This document shows, one piece after another, positions 1 through 9,961 of a stretch of DNA of 64,000 bases (positions are counted from its first letter, which is position 1; every line of letters begins with the position of its first letter). The position numbers were made by a program, and so were the translations under genes. The stretch covers positions 248,001 to 312,000 of the forward strand of contig NZ_WNDO01000002.1 of assembly GCF_009912395.1 (NCBI RefSeq), read 5' to 3'. Below the pieces are notes generated by a model. It had not been told where the DNA came from, made no database searches, and saw nothing but the letters and a program-made list of their open reading frames with translations. Origin of the DNA: Luteibacter sp. Its GTDB lineage: Bacteria; Pseudomonadota; Gammaproteobacteria; Xanthomonadales; Rhodanobacteraceae.

Positions 1-1119
<1,119 letters not shown>

Positions 1120-1130
1120 GCCTCGCTCTT

Positions 1131-1196
1131 GTAGGAGCGCGCTTGCGCGCGATGGGTGCTCGCGGCGACCTTGATCGCGCGCAAGCGCGCTCCTAC
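1131..1196. repeat. Paired inverted REP element
   Basis: A 23-base unit GTAGGAGCGCGCTTGCGCGCGAT at 1131-1153 is followed 20 bases later by its exact reverse complement at 1174-1196. Each unit is itself a hairpin (GCGCGC-TT-GCGCGC). The same pair recurs at 2644, 43227 and 53466, always intergenic and next to a gene end. This is the organisation of REP doublets mobilised by RAYT transposases; no such transposase gene is in this window. Confidence 0.85.
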
Positions 1197-1212
1197 AACA
1201 GCGGGCATAAAA

Positions 1213-1234
1213 AAAGGCCGCTTTCGCGGCCTTT
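1213..1234. terminator. Bidirectional Rho-independent terminator
   Basis: The stem AAAGGCCGC / GCGGCCTTT has a four-base loop (TTTC) and is flanked by A-rich sequence on the left and T-rich sequence on the right. It lies between the convergent diguanylate cyclase and rpmJ genes and can serve both strands. Confidence 0.85.
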
Positions 1235-1258
1235 CTTATCAACCCATCGCAGCTGAAA

Positions 1259-1384
1259 TTAGCGCTGACGAGCCTTGAAACGCGGGTTGCTCTTGCAGAT
1301 CACGAACACTTTGCCGCGACGGCGCACGACTTTGCAGTCACGGTGACGCGACTTCGCGGACTTCAAAGAGGAAAGCACCTTCAC
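1259..1384 (-). CDS. rpmJ: 50S ribosomal protein L36, cysteine-poor (zinc-independent) form
   Basis: This 41-residue protein starts with [20 protein letters not shown] and ends [10 protein letters not shown], matching the YkgO-like branch of bacterial L36. The canonical zinc-ribbon form carries a C-x2-C-x12-C-x4-H set of ligands; here only two cysteines remain (HRDC and VICK) and the first ligand position is not cysteine, so it should fold without zinc. A GTG start at 1384-1382 is chosen because AGGAG lies seven bases upstream; a longer in-frame extension to 1447 has no ribosome site and no family support. It is transcribed alone towards the shared terminator. In many bacteria this paralogue is induced under zinc starvation, but I see no convincing Zur box. 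Confidence 0.93.
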   Translation of the reverse strand: MKVLSSLKSAKSRHRDCKVVRRRGKVFVICKSNPRFKARQR

Positions 1385-1472
1385 GGCCAGCTCCTGAGAT
1401 ATTGCAGACAAGGAAAAACGAAATTGTAGCGATCCGTGGAGGATCACGCAACCCCCGGGATTGATTCGTCTT

Positions 1473-2387
1473 TCATGAGGTGCCGAGAGCGCTCCGCGCT
1501 TCGCGCACCGTGCGCAGGAAGCTTTCCAGCACGGGGGACGTATTGTCCACGCGACTGGCGACCGCGAGCAACAGGTAGGCCTCCGGGTCGTCCAGGCCGG
1601 CGAAGGTGATGCCTTCCAGTCTCACGGCGCGCAGGGACGCGGGTACCAGGGCGATGCCCAGGCCAGCCGCCACCAGGGGAAGCAGCGACGGAATCTGCTG
1701 GGCCTCCTGGCGGACATTGGGACGGAAGCGGGCCTTGTCGGCGAGCAGGGTCAGGCGATCGATCAGCGTGGCAGCCTGGCTGCGTGGCGGGGCGACGAAA
1801 CGCTCTGCCGCCAGTTCCTCCATGTGTAGCGATTCGCGCCCCGACAGGCGGTGGCGCGCGGGCAGGGCGACCACCAGGGGCTCGTGGTCGATCACCTCGA
1901 CGTTGAGCTGCCGGGCGTTGGCGATGCCCTCGGGATGGGCGCGCAGCAGGCCCAGGTCGATCTGGCCGCTGAGGATGGCGTCGTACTGAGCCTTGGTGGG
2001 CATCTCGCCCAGGTGCAGGCTCACGCCGGGTGCGGTTTGCGTGAAGCGCAGCAAGGTTTCCGGCAGCGCCGGATGGAAAGATACCGAGGTCGCATAGGCC
2101 AGCTTGAGCTGGCCGGTGAACCCGGCCGCCGCTTCGGTGACCACGGTGCGCGCCGTCTCGGCCCGCGCCAGGATGGCCTTGGCCTCCATGAGGAACAGGC
2201 GCCCGGGCTCGGTAAGGGCCACGCGGCGGCGATTGCGGTCGAGCAGGCGCACGCCGAGGTCGGCCTCGAGGGCCAGAATTTGCTGGGAAAGCGGCGATTG
2301 TGAGATATGCAGGCGCTGGGCTGCCTGGGTAAAGCTCAGGGTTTCCGCCACTTCCACGAAGTAGCGCAGTTGGCGCAGGTCGAACAT
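1473..2387 (-). CDS. LysR-family transcriptional regulator
   Basis: The 304-residue protein has a typical N-terminal winged helix-turn-helix ([34 protein letters not shown], about residues 4-38). An effector-binding domain of the periplasmic-binding-protein fold follows, so length and layout are normal. The ATG at 2387 gives the usual LysR N-terminus ([13 protein letters not shown]). The gene lies downstream of, and on the same strand as, scoAB, but 305 bases separate them. Its promoter region faces a putative small RNA promoter at 2424-2453, the divergent arrangement in which LysR proteins often control the neighbouring transcript. The inducer and targets cannot be deduced. Confidence 0.92.
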   Translation of the reverse strand: MFDLRQLRYFVEVAETLSFTQAAQRLHISQSPLSQQILALEADLGVRLLDRNRRRVALTEPGRLFLMEAKAILARAETARTVVTEAAAGFTGQLKLAYATSVSFHPALPETLLRFTQTAPGVSLHLGEMPTKAQYDAILSGQIDLGLLRAHPEGIANARQLNVEVIDHEPLVVALPARHRLSGRESLHMEELAAERFVAPPRSQAATLIDRLTLLADKARFRPNVRQEAQQIPSLLPLVAAGLGIALVPASLRAVRLEGITFAGLDDPEAYLLLAVASRVDNTSPVLESFLRTVREARSALGTS

Positions 2388-2423
2388 AGTCGAATTTCGT
2401 ATAAGTGGTCGCTGAAAGATATA

Positions 2424-2453
2424 TTGGCGAACATTTCCTAGGAAATCTATGAT
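2424..2453 (+). promoter_or_regulatory. Sigma70-like promoter of the small-RNA candidate
   Basis: TTGGCG at 2424-2429 (four of six matches to TTGACA) and TATGAT at 2448-2453 (five of six to TATAAT) are separated by 18 bases. Transcription would start at about 2459-2461, which is where the first hairpin stem begins. The site lies in the lysR upstream region and points the other way. Confidence 0.55.
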
Positions 2454-2459
2454 TCACCT

Positions 2460-2622
2460 CGACCTACCACCAACCCCTCCCCCTGGGTCGGTAGGTCCCT
2501 CGCCCTGCGGCGACGCTAACATCCGGCATCTGGCCTACCTCCCCCCCCGAGGCCCATGCCGAGGCATCTCCCGCAGGGCGACTTCCTTTCCGGGCCCCGG
2601 TCGATTGACCGGAGCCTTTTTT
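2460..2622 (+). ncRNA. Candidate small RNA with two C-rich hairpin loops
   Basis: Hairpin 1 pairs GACCTACC (2461-2468) with GGTAGGTC (2490-2497), extended by ACC/GGT, leaving a 14-base loop with runs of four and five C. A second domain is closed by an 11-base-pair perfect stem (2500-2510 with 2571-2581). Inside it, CGGCAT/ATGCCG and GGCCT/AGGCC (2524-2536 with 2550-2561) present a loop holding eight consecutive C. A Rho-independent terminator (2593-2622) ends it, and a sigma70-like promoter sits just upstream. No convincing protein frame fits. C-rich loops that pair with G-rich Shine-Dalgarno regions are the hallmark of Xanthomonas sX13-type riboregulators; I infer the same mode of action. 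Expression is not shown by sequence alone. Confidence 0.55.
2593..2622 (+). terminator. Rho-independent terminator of the small-RNA candidate
   Basis: GGCCCCGGTC (2593-2602) pairs with GACCGGAGCC (2607-2616) with one mismatch and a GATT loop, followed by six T residues. It faces the + strand, where no protein gene ends, so it implies a + strand transcript from the lysR-scoB gap. Confidence 0.8.
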
Positions 2623-2643
2623 GTTGCCTTGTCGCGAAAGGCC

Positions 2644-2687
2644 ATCGCGCGCAAGCGCGCTCCTACAGGAGCGGGCTTGCGCGCGAT
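2644..2687. repeat. Paired REP element (second arm diverged)
   Basis: ATCGCGCGCAAGCGCGCTCCTAC (2644-2666) is followed directly by a shortened inverted copy AGGAGCGGGCTTGCGCGCGAT (2667-2687). One stem base of the second copy is changed (G for C). It sits five bases beyond the scoB stop codon. Confidence 0.8.
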
Positions 2688-2692
2688 ACGTG

Positions 2693-3328
2693 TCAGAGCT
2701 TGATGGTGAAATCGCACTCGGTGCTGGCGCGCACGTGGTTTTCGTCCACGTCGGGGGCCAGTTCGATCAGTTCGAGGCCGTTCGGGGTGACGTCGAACAC
2801 CGCCAGGTCGGTGATGATGCGATCGACCACGCCCTTGCCGGTGAGGGGCAGGGAGCATTCGCGCAGGATCTTCGGCGAGCCGTCCTTCGCGGTGTGTTCC
2901 ATCACCACGACCACGCGCTTCACGCCGGCCACGAGGTCCATCGCGCCACCCATGCCCTTGACCATCTTGCCGGGCACCATCCAGTTGGCGATGTCGCCTT
3001 CGTGGGTGACCTGCATGGCACCCAGGATCGAAATATCGACGTGGCCGCCACGGATCATCGCGAAGGAGTCGGCACTGGAGAAGTAGGAGGCGCCGGGGCG
3101 GGCGGTGACGGTCTGCTTGCCGGCGTTGATCAGGTCGGCGTCGACTTCGTCTTCCGTCGGGAAGGGGCCGATGCCGAGCAAGCCGTTTTCGGACTGCAGC
3201 CACACGTCGACACCGTCCGGCAGGTGGTTGGCGACCAGCGTGGGCAGGCCGATGCCAAGGTTCACGTAATCGCCGTCGGAGAGTTCCAGGGCGGCGCGCT
3301 GCGCCATCTGTTCACGGTTCCAAGCCAT
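2693..3328 (-). CDS. scoB: Succinyl-CoA:3-ketoacid CoA-transferase, subunit B
   Basis: The 211-residue protein has the beta-subunit signature [10 protein letters not shown] (about residue 46), whose glutamate forms the covalent CoA thioester. The usual [14 protein letters not shown] and [12 protein letters not shown] blocks are also present. With ScoA it moves CoA from succinyl-CoA to acetoacetate, allowing ketone bodies and some amino-acid breakdown products to enter the TCA cycle. It follows scoA with a 13-base gap, so the two are one operon encoding the two halves of a heteromer. Length is normal for the family. A REP pair follows the stop codon. Confidence 0.95.
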   Translation of the reverse strand: MAWNREQMAQRAALELSDGDYVNLGIGLPTLVANHLPDGVDVWLQSENGLLGIGPFPTEDEVDADLINAGKQTVTARPGASYFSSADSFAMIRGGHVDISILGAMQVTHEGDIANWMVPGKMVKGMGGAMDLVAGVKRVVVVMEHTAKDGSPKILRECSLPLTGKGVVDRIITDLAVFDVTPNGLELIELAPDVDENHVRASTECDFTIKL

Positions 3329-3341
3329 GGTGGTCTCTCCT

Positions 3342-4061
3342 TCAGGCGCGCACGGTGCGCTGTTCGATGCGCTTGGACGGCGCGGGGTTGTGCACGATGC
3401 GGTCGACGTAGATGCCCGGGGTGTGGATCTGGTCCGGGTCCAGTTCGCCCACCTCGACCATGATCTCGACCTCGGCCACGCAGACCTTGCCGGCGGTGGC
3501 GACCATGGGGTTGAAGTTGCGCGCGGTCTTGCGGAACACGAGGTTGCCCGAGGGGTCGGCCTTCCACGCCTTCACCAGTGCCACGTCGGCGACGATGGAG
3601 CGCTCCATCACGTACATGCCGCCGTCGAACTCGCGGGTTTCCTTGCCTTCGGCTACCTGGGTGCCATAGCCCGTTCGGGTGAAGAACGCGGGGATACCGG
3701 CGCCGCCGGCGTGCAGCTTCTCGGCGAGGGTGCCCTGCGGCGTGAACTCGACCTCGAGTTCGCCGGCTAGGAACTGGCGTTCGAATTCCTTGTTTTCGCC
3801 GACGTACGACGAGACCATCTTGCGGATCTGGCGGGTTTCCAGCAGCAGGCCCAGTCCCACGCCGTCGATGCCGGCGTTGTTGGACACGGCGGTGAGGCCC
3901 TTCACGCCGGAGTCGCGCAGCGCCTCGATCAGCAGTTCGGGGATACCACAGAGGCCGAAGCCACCCACGGCGATCGTCTGTCCATCGGCCACGAGGCCCG
4001 CCAGTGCCTCCTGGGCGGAGGCGACACGCTTGTCGCGCTTGTGCGACTTCACCTGGTTCAT
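3342..4061 (-). CDS. scoA: Succinyl-CoA:3-ketoacid CoA-transferase, subunit A
   Basis: Starting from ATG at 4061 the protein has 239 residues. It carries the alpha-subunit glycine loop [13 protein letters not shown] and the [20 protein letters not shown] block typical of CoA-transferase family I. A longer frame reaching 4175 exists, but its extra N-terminus (Arg-rich, no homology pattern) has no value, and GAAGAA precedes the 4061 start. It is the first gene of the scoAB operon and partners ScoB. The upstream gap faces gnd, which is transcribed divergently 146 bases away. Confidence 0.93.
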   Translation of the reverse strand: MNQVKSHKRDKRVASAQEALAGLVADGQTIAVGGFGLCGIPELLIEALRDSGVKGLTAVSNNAGIDGVGLGLLLETRQIRKMVSSYVGENKEFERQFLAGELEVEFTPQGTLAEKLHAGGAGIPAFFTRTGYGTQVAEGKETREFDGGMYVMERSIVADVALVKAWKADPSGNLVFRKTARNFNPMVATAGKVCVAEVEIMVEVGELDPDQIHTPGIYVDRIVHNPAPSKRIEQRTVRA

Positions 4062-4207
4062 GCGTTCTTCCAGTCCAATCCGGGCGGTCCGGCCGCCGGT
4101 TCGCCGGCCATCATAGCCGACCGTCGTCACATTCCGTGGCGGTCTGCTGGTGCATGGTCGGATGATGGTTGGCATCCATTTCTTCCTGAAAACCCGGAGG
4201 TAGCGAC

Positions 4208-5629
<1,422 letters not shown>

Positions 5630-5637
5630 ATCCTCCG

Positions 5638-5660
5638 GGCGGCGCGTGCCGCGCGCCGCC
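5638..5660. other. GC-rich hairpin after gnd
   Basis: GGCGGCGCG (5638-5646) and CGCGCCGCC (5652-5660) form a nine-pair stem with a five-base loop right after the gnd stop codon. No T run follows, so it may stabilise the mRNA end or act with Rho rather than as a classical terminator. Confidence 0.5.
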
Positions 5661-5806
5661 TGGGAGCACGTTTGGGCGGAATTGCGTCGCGCTTGCGCAG
5701 CATGGTGCTAGCGCTGGTAGCAAACCTCCCTATAGAGTTGGGGAATTCGGCCTTTCGCCGAAAGGAGCGGCGACGGGGCCGCGTCAACGAGGGAGAACGT
5801 TGTTCC

Positions 5807-8185
5807 ATGCTCAGAAGTTCGCTGATTGGCGCCACGGCGCTGGCGGTGGCGCTTGCCGGATGCTCGACGCTGCCGCAGCCAAGTGACGATGGCGCGCTGC
5901 AGCGTGAGGCCATGGCGGGTACCGAGAAAGCGGTGCCCAAGTCGCGCATCATGCCCAACACCAATCCGACCGTCTCCGGTGTGGTCCAGCCCCAGATTTC
6001 CAACGGCACGGGCGAATTCGTCAAGCCGGTGGGCCTGGCGCAGCCCAAGCCGGCGGCACAGGGGGCCGGCACGGTAACCTTCAATTTCGAGAACCAGCCG
6101 GTGGAGTCGGTGGTCAAGGCCATCCTTGGCGACCTGCTGCACGAGAACTACTCGATCGTGCCGGGCGTGCAGGGCAACGTCTCGTTCTCCACCTCGCAGC
6201 CCGTCACCGAGGACCAGGCCCTGCCGATCCTCGAGACCTTGCTGTCGTGGACGAGCAACGCGCTGGTCCGCACGGACGGACGCTATGTCGTCATGCCGGC
6301 GAAGGACGCGGTGCCGGGCAACGTCGTGCCCAGCATCGGCGCCACCGCGCCGGTGGGCGGCCTCCAGGCCCGCCTGTATCCGCTGCACTACATCTCGGCC
6401 ACCGAGATGCAGAAGCTCATCAAGCCGTTCGCCAGGGCGGACGCGACGCTGCTCGCCGACTCCACCCGCAACGTGCTGGTGATGGCTGGCACGACTAGCG
6501 AACTGGACAACTACGACCGCACCATCAAGACCTTCGACGTCGACTGGCTCAAGGGCATGTCGGTGGGGGTGTTCAGCCTCAAGCGCGCGGAGGTCAAGGA
6601 CCTTACGCCGACGCTCGACAAGCTGTTCGGTGACAAGGGCAACACGCCCATGGCGGGGCTGCTGCGTTTCATCCCGATCGAGCGCACCAACTCGCTGGTG
6701 GTGATCAGCCCCCAGTCCGAGTACCTCGACGAGGTGAAGGGCTGGATCGACCGCATCGACAGCGGTGGTGGTAACGAGCCGCAGCTTTACGTGTACGACC
6801 TGCGCAACGTCGCGGCCGCCGATGTGACTGACAGCCTGGGCGCCATCTATGGCGGTGGTTCGGGTGGCGGCGGTTCCAGTGACCGTGGCGGTCGCGTCGG
6901 GCCGGGGCTTGCGTCGGGTACGCAGGGCGGCGACAGCGATCTGGGTAATCGCGGCGGTTCCGGCCTGGGTAGCAATACCGGTGCCTTCGGCAATAGCTCG
7001 TCCGGTTCGTCGTTCGGCTCGTCCTCCGGTTCGTCATTAGGGTCGGGTTCGTTCGGCAACTCCAGCAACGGCAGCTATGGCAGCTCGTCGAACGGTAGCG
7101 GCTCCTCCTTCGGCGGTGGCGGCGGTTTCGCCGGCAGCGGCTTCGACGAGCTCGATTCGAACCGTCGCCAGCGCACCGGCCCGATCACCACGGAAGACGG
7201 TATCCGCATCACCGCCGTCGATGGCAGCAACCAGTTGATGGTGCGTTGCCGTCCATCGCAGTGGAACGAGATCGAGCAGGCCATCAAGCGCCTCGATACC
7301 GCGCCGATGCAGGTGCAGATCGAAACGCGCATCCTCGAGGTCGCACTCACCGGCAACTTCCGCTTCGGCGTGCAGTGGTACCTCGAAGGCTTGGCGGGTG
7401 GTACCGCGTCCAAGCCGGGCCAGGCCAGCCAGCGACAGATCGCCCTGGGCAACGGCGGCCTCACCTATACGCCGGATAGCGCGGCGGGCGCGGGCGATTC
7501 GTTCTATTACTCGTTCGTCAACCATAACGTCGCCGTCGCCCTGAGGGCGATGGAAACCAGTGGCAACACCAAGACGCTCTCGGCGCCGTCGCTGGTGGTG
7601 TTGAACAACCAGAAGGCGCACATCCAGATCGGCGATCAGATTCCGATCACGCAGACCTTCGTCAACACCAACTCCAATACCGACAACACCTATGGCCAGG
7701 TGGAGTACAAGGACACGGGCGTGATCCTCAACGTGCGTCCGCGCGTGAATCCGGGCGGTCTTGTCTACATGAACGTCAACCAGGTGGTCAGCACGCCGGG
7801 CCCCAAGGATGCCACCACGGGCAACTTCCCGATCCAGCAGCGCGAGGTGGCCACGCAGGTGGCGGTGCAGAGCGGCCAGACCGTGCTGCTGGGCGGCCTC
7901 ATCAAGCAGGACGAAGGCACTTCCGATACCGGCATTCCCGGTCTCAACCGCATTCCGGTCTTTGGTCGCCTGTTCGGCACGACGGCGCGCAGCCGCAATC
8001 GTACCGAGCTGATCGTGCTCATCACGCCGCGCGTCATCACCAGCGGTGAAGAGGCCAAGCAGGTCACTGACGAGTACCAGCAGAAGTTCGAATCGCTGCG
8101 TCCGTACAAGGGCCAGGCGACGACCACGCCCGTACCGGCCAGGCTGGGCAGCGGTCAGCCGACCGTCACCGCCCCCATGCACTGA
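5807..8185 (+). CDS. gspD: Type II secretion outer-membrane secretin, lipoprotein type (copy 1)
   Basis: Read from ATG 5807 (GGGAGA upstream), this is a 792-residue lipoprotein: signal MLRSSLIGATALAVALAGC with lipobox LAGC. An N0-like domain (about residues 85-165) and N1/N2-type domains follow. A long Gly/Ser-rich linker (about 350-450) precedes the secretin channel domain, which ends in the hallmark VLLGGLI ... GIPGLNRIPVFGRLFG ... TELIVLITPRVI. It forms the outer-membrane gate through which folded proteins leave. The frame is open back to 5672, but the lipobox fixes the start. A close paralogue lies at 34448-36721. This copy stands alone, with no other gsp gene adjacent, just ahead of the sigma/anti-sigma operon. 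Confidence 0.93.
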   Translation: MLRSSLIGATALAVALAGCSTLPQPSDDGALQREAMAGTEKAVPKSRIMPNTNPTVSGVVQPQISNGTGEFVKPVGLAQPKPAAQGAGTVTFNFENQPVESVVKAILGDLLHENYSIVPGVQGNVSFSTSQPVTEDQALPILETLLSWTSNALVRTDGRYVVMPAKDAVPGNVVPSIGATAPVGGLQARLYPLHYISATEMQKLIKPFARADATLLADSTRNVLVMAGTTSELDNYDRTIKTFDVDWLKGMSVGVFSLKRAEVKDLTPTLDKLFGDKGNTPMAGLLRFIPIERTNSLVVISPQSEYLDEVKGWIDRIDSGGGNEPQLYVYDLRNVAAADVTDSLGAIYGGGSGGGGSSDRGGRVGPGLASGTQGGDSDLGNRGGSGLGSNTGAFGNSSSGSSFGSSSGSSLGSGSFGNSSNGSYGSSSNGSGSSFGGGGGFAGSGFDELDSNRRQRTGPITTEDGIRITAVDGSNQLMVRCRPSQWNEIEQAIKRLDTAPMQVQIETRILEVALTGNFRFGVQWYLEGLAGGTASKPGQASQRQIALGNGGLTYTPDSAAGAGDSFYYSFVNHNVAVALRAMETSGNTKTLSAPSLVVLNNQKAHIQIGDQIPITQTFVNTNSNTDNTYGQVEYKDTGVILNVRPRVNPGGLVYMNVNQVVSTPGPKDATTGNFPIQQREVATQVAVQSGQTVLLGGLIKQDEGTSDTGIPGLNRIPVFGRLFGTTARSRNRTELIVLITPRVITSGEEAKQVTDEYQQKFESLRPYKGQATTTPVPARLGSGQPTVTAPMH

Positions 8186-8190
8186 GGGGG

Positions 8191-8233
8191 CTACCGACCG
8201 AGCGGGTTCGGGTAAACCAGCTTCGGTCGGTAG
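8191..8233. other. Long-loop inverted repeat at the convergent gene ends
   Basis: CTACCGACCGA (8191-8201) is perfectly complementary to TCGGTCGGTAG (8223-8233) with a 21-base loop. It lies directly after gspD copy 1 and inside the end of the opposing small gene. It could slow or end transcription in both directions, although no T run is present. Confidence 0.45.
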
Positions 8234-8544
8234 GGCTGGGCGGATACGCCCAGGTTGGGACCCATGCGGTTTTGCAGGCCGCTGGCGTTGTAGAGCCCCA
8301 ACGTGTTGCTGGGGCGCCTGGCTACATCGGCACCCGATAGATCGGGTGCCTTGGGTGTCTGGTCCGCTGTGACCATTCGGGTGAGGCAGGCGTAAGACAA
8401 CGTCGCTCCACCGGCCTCGGCAGACGCCACGCATCCTTCCGGCGTGGCCGAAGCCCGCACCCCGGGTAGCTCGACCACCTGCTGTCCGTGAGCCGCAAAC
8501 GCGACGACCACGAGTGCACCCCACCACACTTGCCGAATACGCAT
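8191..8544 (-). CDS. Small exported protein of unknown function
   Basis: I do not recognise this 117-residue protein. It begins with a likely Sec signal (MRIRQVWWGALVVVAFAAHG). The mature part contains two cysteines (EGCVAS and YACLTR) that could form a disulfide, followed by a Pro/Asn-rich tail. It is transcribed away from the vreA-like gene; the 180-base gap between them carries several GTCA boxes that could control both. It ends five bases from the convergent gspD stop. Its 3' end contains an 11-base-pair inverted repeat (8191-8201 with 8223-8233). Confidence 0.6.
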   Translation of the reverse strand: MRIRQVWWGALVVVAFAAHGQQVVELPGVRASATPEGCVASAEAGGATLSYACLTRMVTADQTPKAPDLSGADVARRPSNTLGLYNASGLQNRMGPNLGVSAQPYRPKLVYPNPLGR

Positions 8545-8588
8545 AGTCGTTTCCCTGACGGCTCGATGTGCCGATTATGGCGCGCCCC

Positions 8589-8665
8589 ATGACATGTGGA
8601 AGTGACAGTCGAGCTGTCATGTTCCCGTAGTCATTTCTGTCACGAAACATGCGCCGTTGTGTCAT
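8589..8665. promoter_or_regulatory. Cluster of GTCA boxes in the divergent promoter region
   Basis: Within 77 bases there are ATGACAT (8589-8595), GTGACAG (8602-8608), CTGTCAT (8614-8620), TAGTCAT (8628-8634), CTGTCAC (8637-8643) and GTGTCAT (8659-8665). The second and third form an inverted pair with a five-base spacer; the direct ones are spaced by about 22-23 bases. CTGTCAT is the half site of the PhoB box, but none of these pairs has the exact 11-base spacing, so assignment to PhoB is tentative. Confidence 0.45.
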
Positions 8666-8724
8666 TTGGCGCGCCTAGCCTTCCGGCCGAACGAGTCCCG
8701 TAAGTCTCTGCACGAGGAATCATC

Positions 8725-9423
8725 GTGGCACGCAGCGTCATCGCGCTTGTCGCGTGCCTGTTCCTCACCGCCGCGCATCCGTGCGTGGCGCAGGAGTGGG
8801 CAACGACGAAGCCACAGGGGTCGGATGAAACGCATGCGCCAACGCGCTTCGATATCGACGCACAGCCGCTGGCGAAGGCACTCCGCGCCTTCAGCGAGGC
8901 GACGGGCATCGCTGTGCTTTTCGATGACGACCTGGTCGCGTCGCTCTCCACCCACGGTGTCCACGGCATGGTCGAGCCACGCGATGCCTTGCGCATCCTG
9001 CTCCTGGACACGGCGCTCGAAGCGCATTTCGCCTCGATGAGCGCGTTCACCGTCACTGCCCGATCGACATCCCGCGAGGAGCGCGAAAGCGTGCCACCTC
9101 CAGCGCCCGTCGATGCATCGCGTCCGGTGCTCGACGATCGTCGGGCCGCCACGCTCCAGCATGCGATCGAGCGCGCGCTTTGCGCTGACGTACTGACCCG
9201 TCCGGGTACCTATCGCCTGGCGATGCAGGTCTGGATGGACGACGGCGGAAGCGTCCGGAGAGTGTCCCCGCTGGGATCCTCCGGTGACGATATGCGCGAT
9301 CGTCGTGTCGTCCAGGCGCTCGACGGGCTCCACGTGCCGTCGATGACAAGTCGTTTCAGCCCTGTGACAGTTTTGCTCACGCCGTCGTCCAGCATGACGG
9401 CCTCCTGCGGCGAGGACGCGTAA
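8725..9423 (+). CDS. VreA-like periplasmic protein: STN domain plus TonB-like C-terminus
   Basis: This 232-residue protein has a Sec signal (MARSVIALVACLFLTAAHPCVAQ). An STN domain follows (about residues 38-110: FDIDAQPLAKALRAFSEATGIAVLFDDDLV), the signalling module normally found at the N-terminus of TonB-dependent receptors and FecA. The C-terminal part (LAMQVWMDDGGSVRRVSPLG, then Ser-Ser-Gly-Asp) follows the TonB C-terminal domain pattern also seen in the TonB of this island. There is no beta-barrel, so it cannot be a transporter. This matches P. aeruginosa VreA, and like vreA it is followed at once (one base) by an ECF sigma gene and a FecR gene. GTG start with GAGGA upstream. It probably relays an envelope signal to the anti-sigma factor. 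Confidence 0.75.
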   Translation: MARSVIALVACLFLTAAHPCVAQEWATTKPQGSDETHAPTRFDIDAQPLAKALRAFSEATGIAVLFDDDLVASLSTHGVHGMVEPRDALRILLLDTALEAHFASMSAFTVTARSTSREERESVPPPAPVDASRPVLDDRRAATLQHAIERALCADVLTRPGTYRLAMQVWMDDGGSVRRVSPLGSSGDDMRDRRVVQALDGLHVPSMTSRFSPVTVLLTPSSSMTASCGEDA

Positions 9424-9424
9424 C

Positions 9425-9961
9425 GTGGAGACCTCGCTGCTCGGACTGTTCCTCGACAACTACGACGACTTCCGGCGCCGGCTGCGTCGGCGCCTGCGGT
9501 CGGACGATCTGGTCGACGACGTGATGCAGGAGACCTACCTGCGCGTCGAGAAACTGGATCCGACCGAAGAACGCGCCGCGCATCCCACGGGCTATCTGTT
9601 CCGGATGGCACTGAACATGGCTGTCGACCATCATCGGTCGAACGGCCGCCTGCTTACCGGGGAAGAGATCGACGACCTGCTGCATTCGGCGGACGACCAT
9701 CTCGACCCGCCAACCGTGCTGGCCTCGCGCCAGGACCTCGCGGCGCTTGGCGATGCGCTTGAAGCGTTGACCCGTCGCCAGCGCGACATCCTCATCGCGG
9801 CCCGTATCGACGAGCAGCCGCAAGCCGAGATCGCGGCCCGTTTTGGCATCTCCGTACGCATGGTCGGCAAGGAGTTGAAGAAGGCGCTCGATATCTGTGC
9901 CGAAAAAGTGGGACGTAAGTCCGTTCAGCGGTTCGGTCCGGGCGCAGGAGAATCGTCATGA
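9425..9961 (+). CDS. ECF RNA polymerase sigma factor, FecI/VreI-like
   Basis: The 178-residue protein has sigma region 2 (about residues 8-80; SDDLVDDVMQETYLRV) and region 4 (about 108-165; ALTRRQRDILIAARIDEQPQAEIAARFGIS). The linker is short and region 3 is missing, as in all ECF factors. GTG start one base after the vreA-like stop codon. Its stop overlaps the start of the FecR-type gene (ATGA), so the three are translationally coupled, the standard surface-signalling cassette. It is expected to transcribe island genes once released by its anti-sigma partner. I could not derive a reliable consensus promoter from a single window. Confidence 0.88.
   Translation: METSLLGLFLDNYDDFRRRLRRRLRSDDLVDDVMQETYLRVEKLDPTEERAAHPTGYLFRMALNMAVDHHRSNGRLLTGEEIDDLLHSADDHLDPPTVLASRQDLAALGDALEALTRRQRDILIAARIDEQPQAEIAARFGISVRMVGKELKKALDICAEKVGRKSVQRFGPGAGESS

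Noticed and set aside
2501-2530. Similarity of CCTGCGGCG to the 3' part of 6S RNA
   Set aside because: The match is nine bases only; a 180-nt 6S RNA with a central bubble and closing stem cannot be drawn here, whereas C-rich hairpins and a terminator can.
5709-5765. Possible c-di-GMP-I riboswitch before gspD copy 1 (GCAAACC followed by hairpins)
   Set aside because: GCAAACC resembles the conserved P1b segment, but the second invariant block (GACGCAAAGC) and the receptor helix are missing. Only the short hairpin CCTTTCG-C-CGAAAGG remains.
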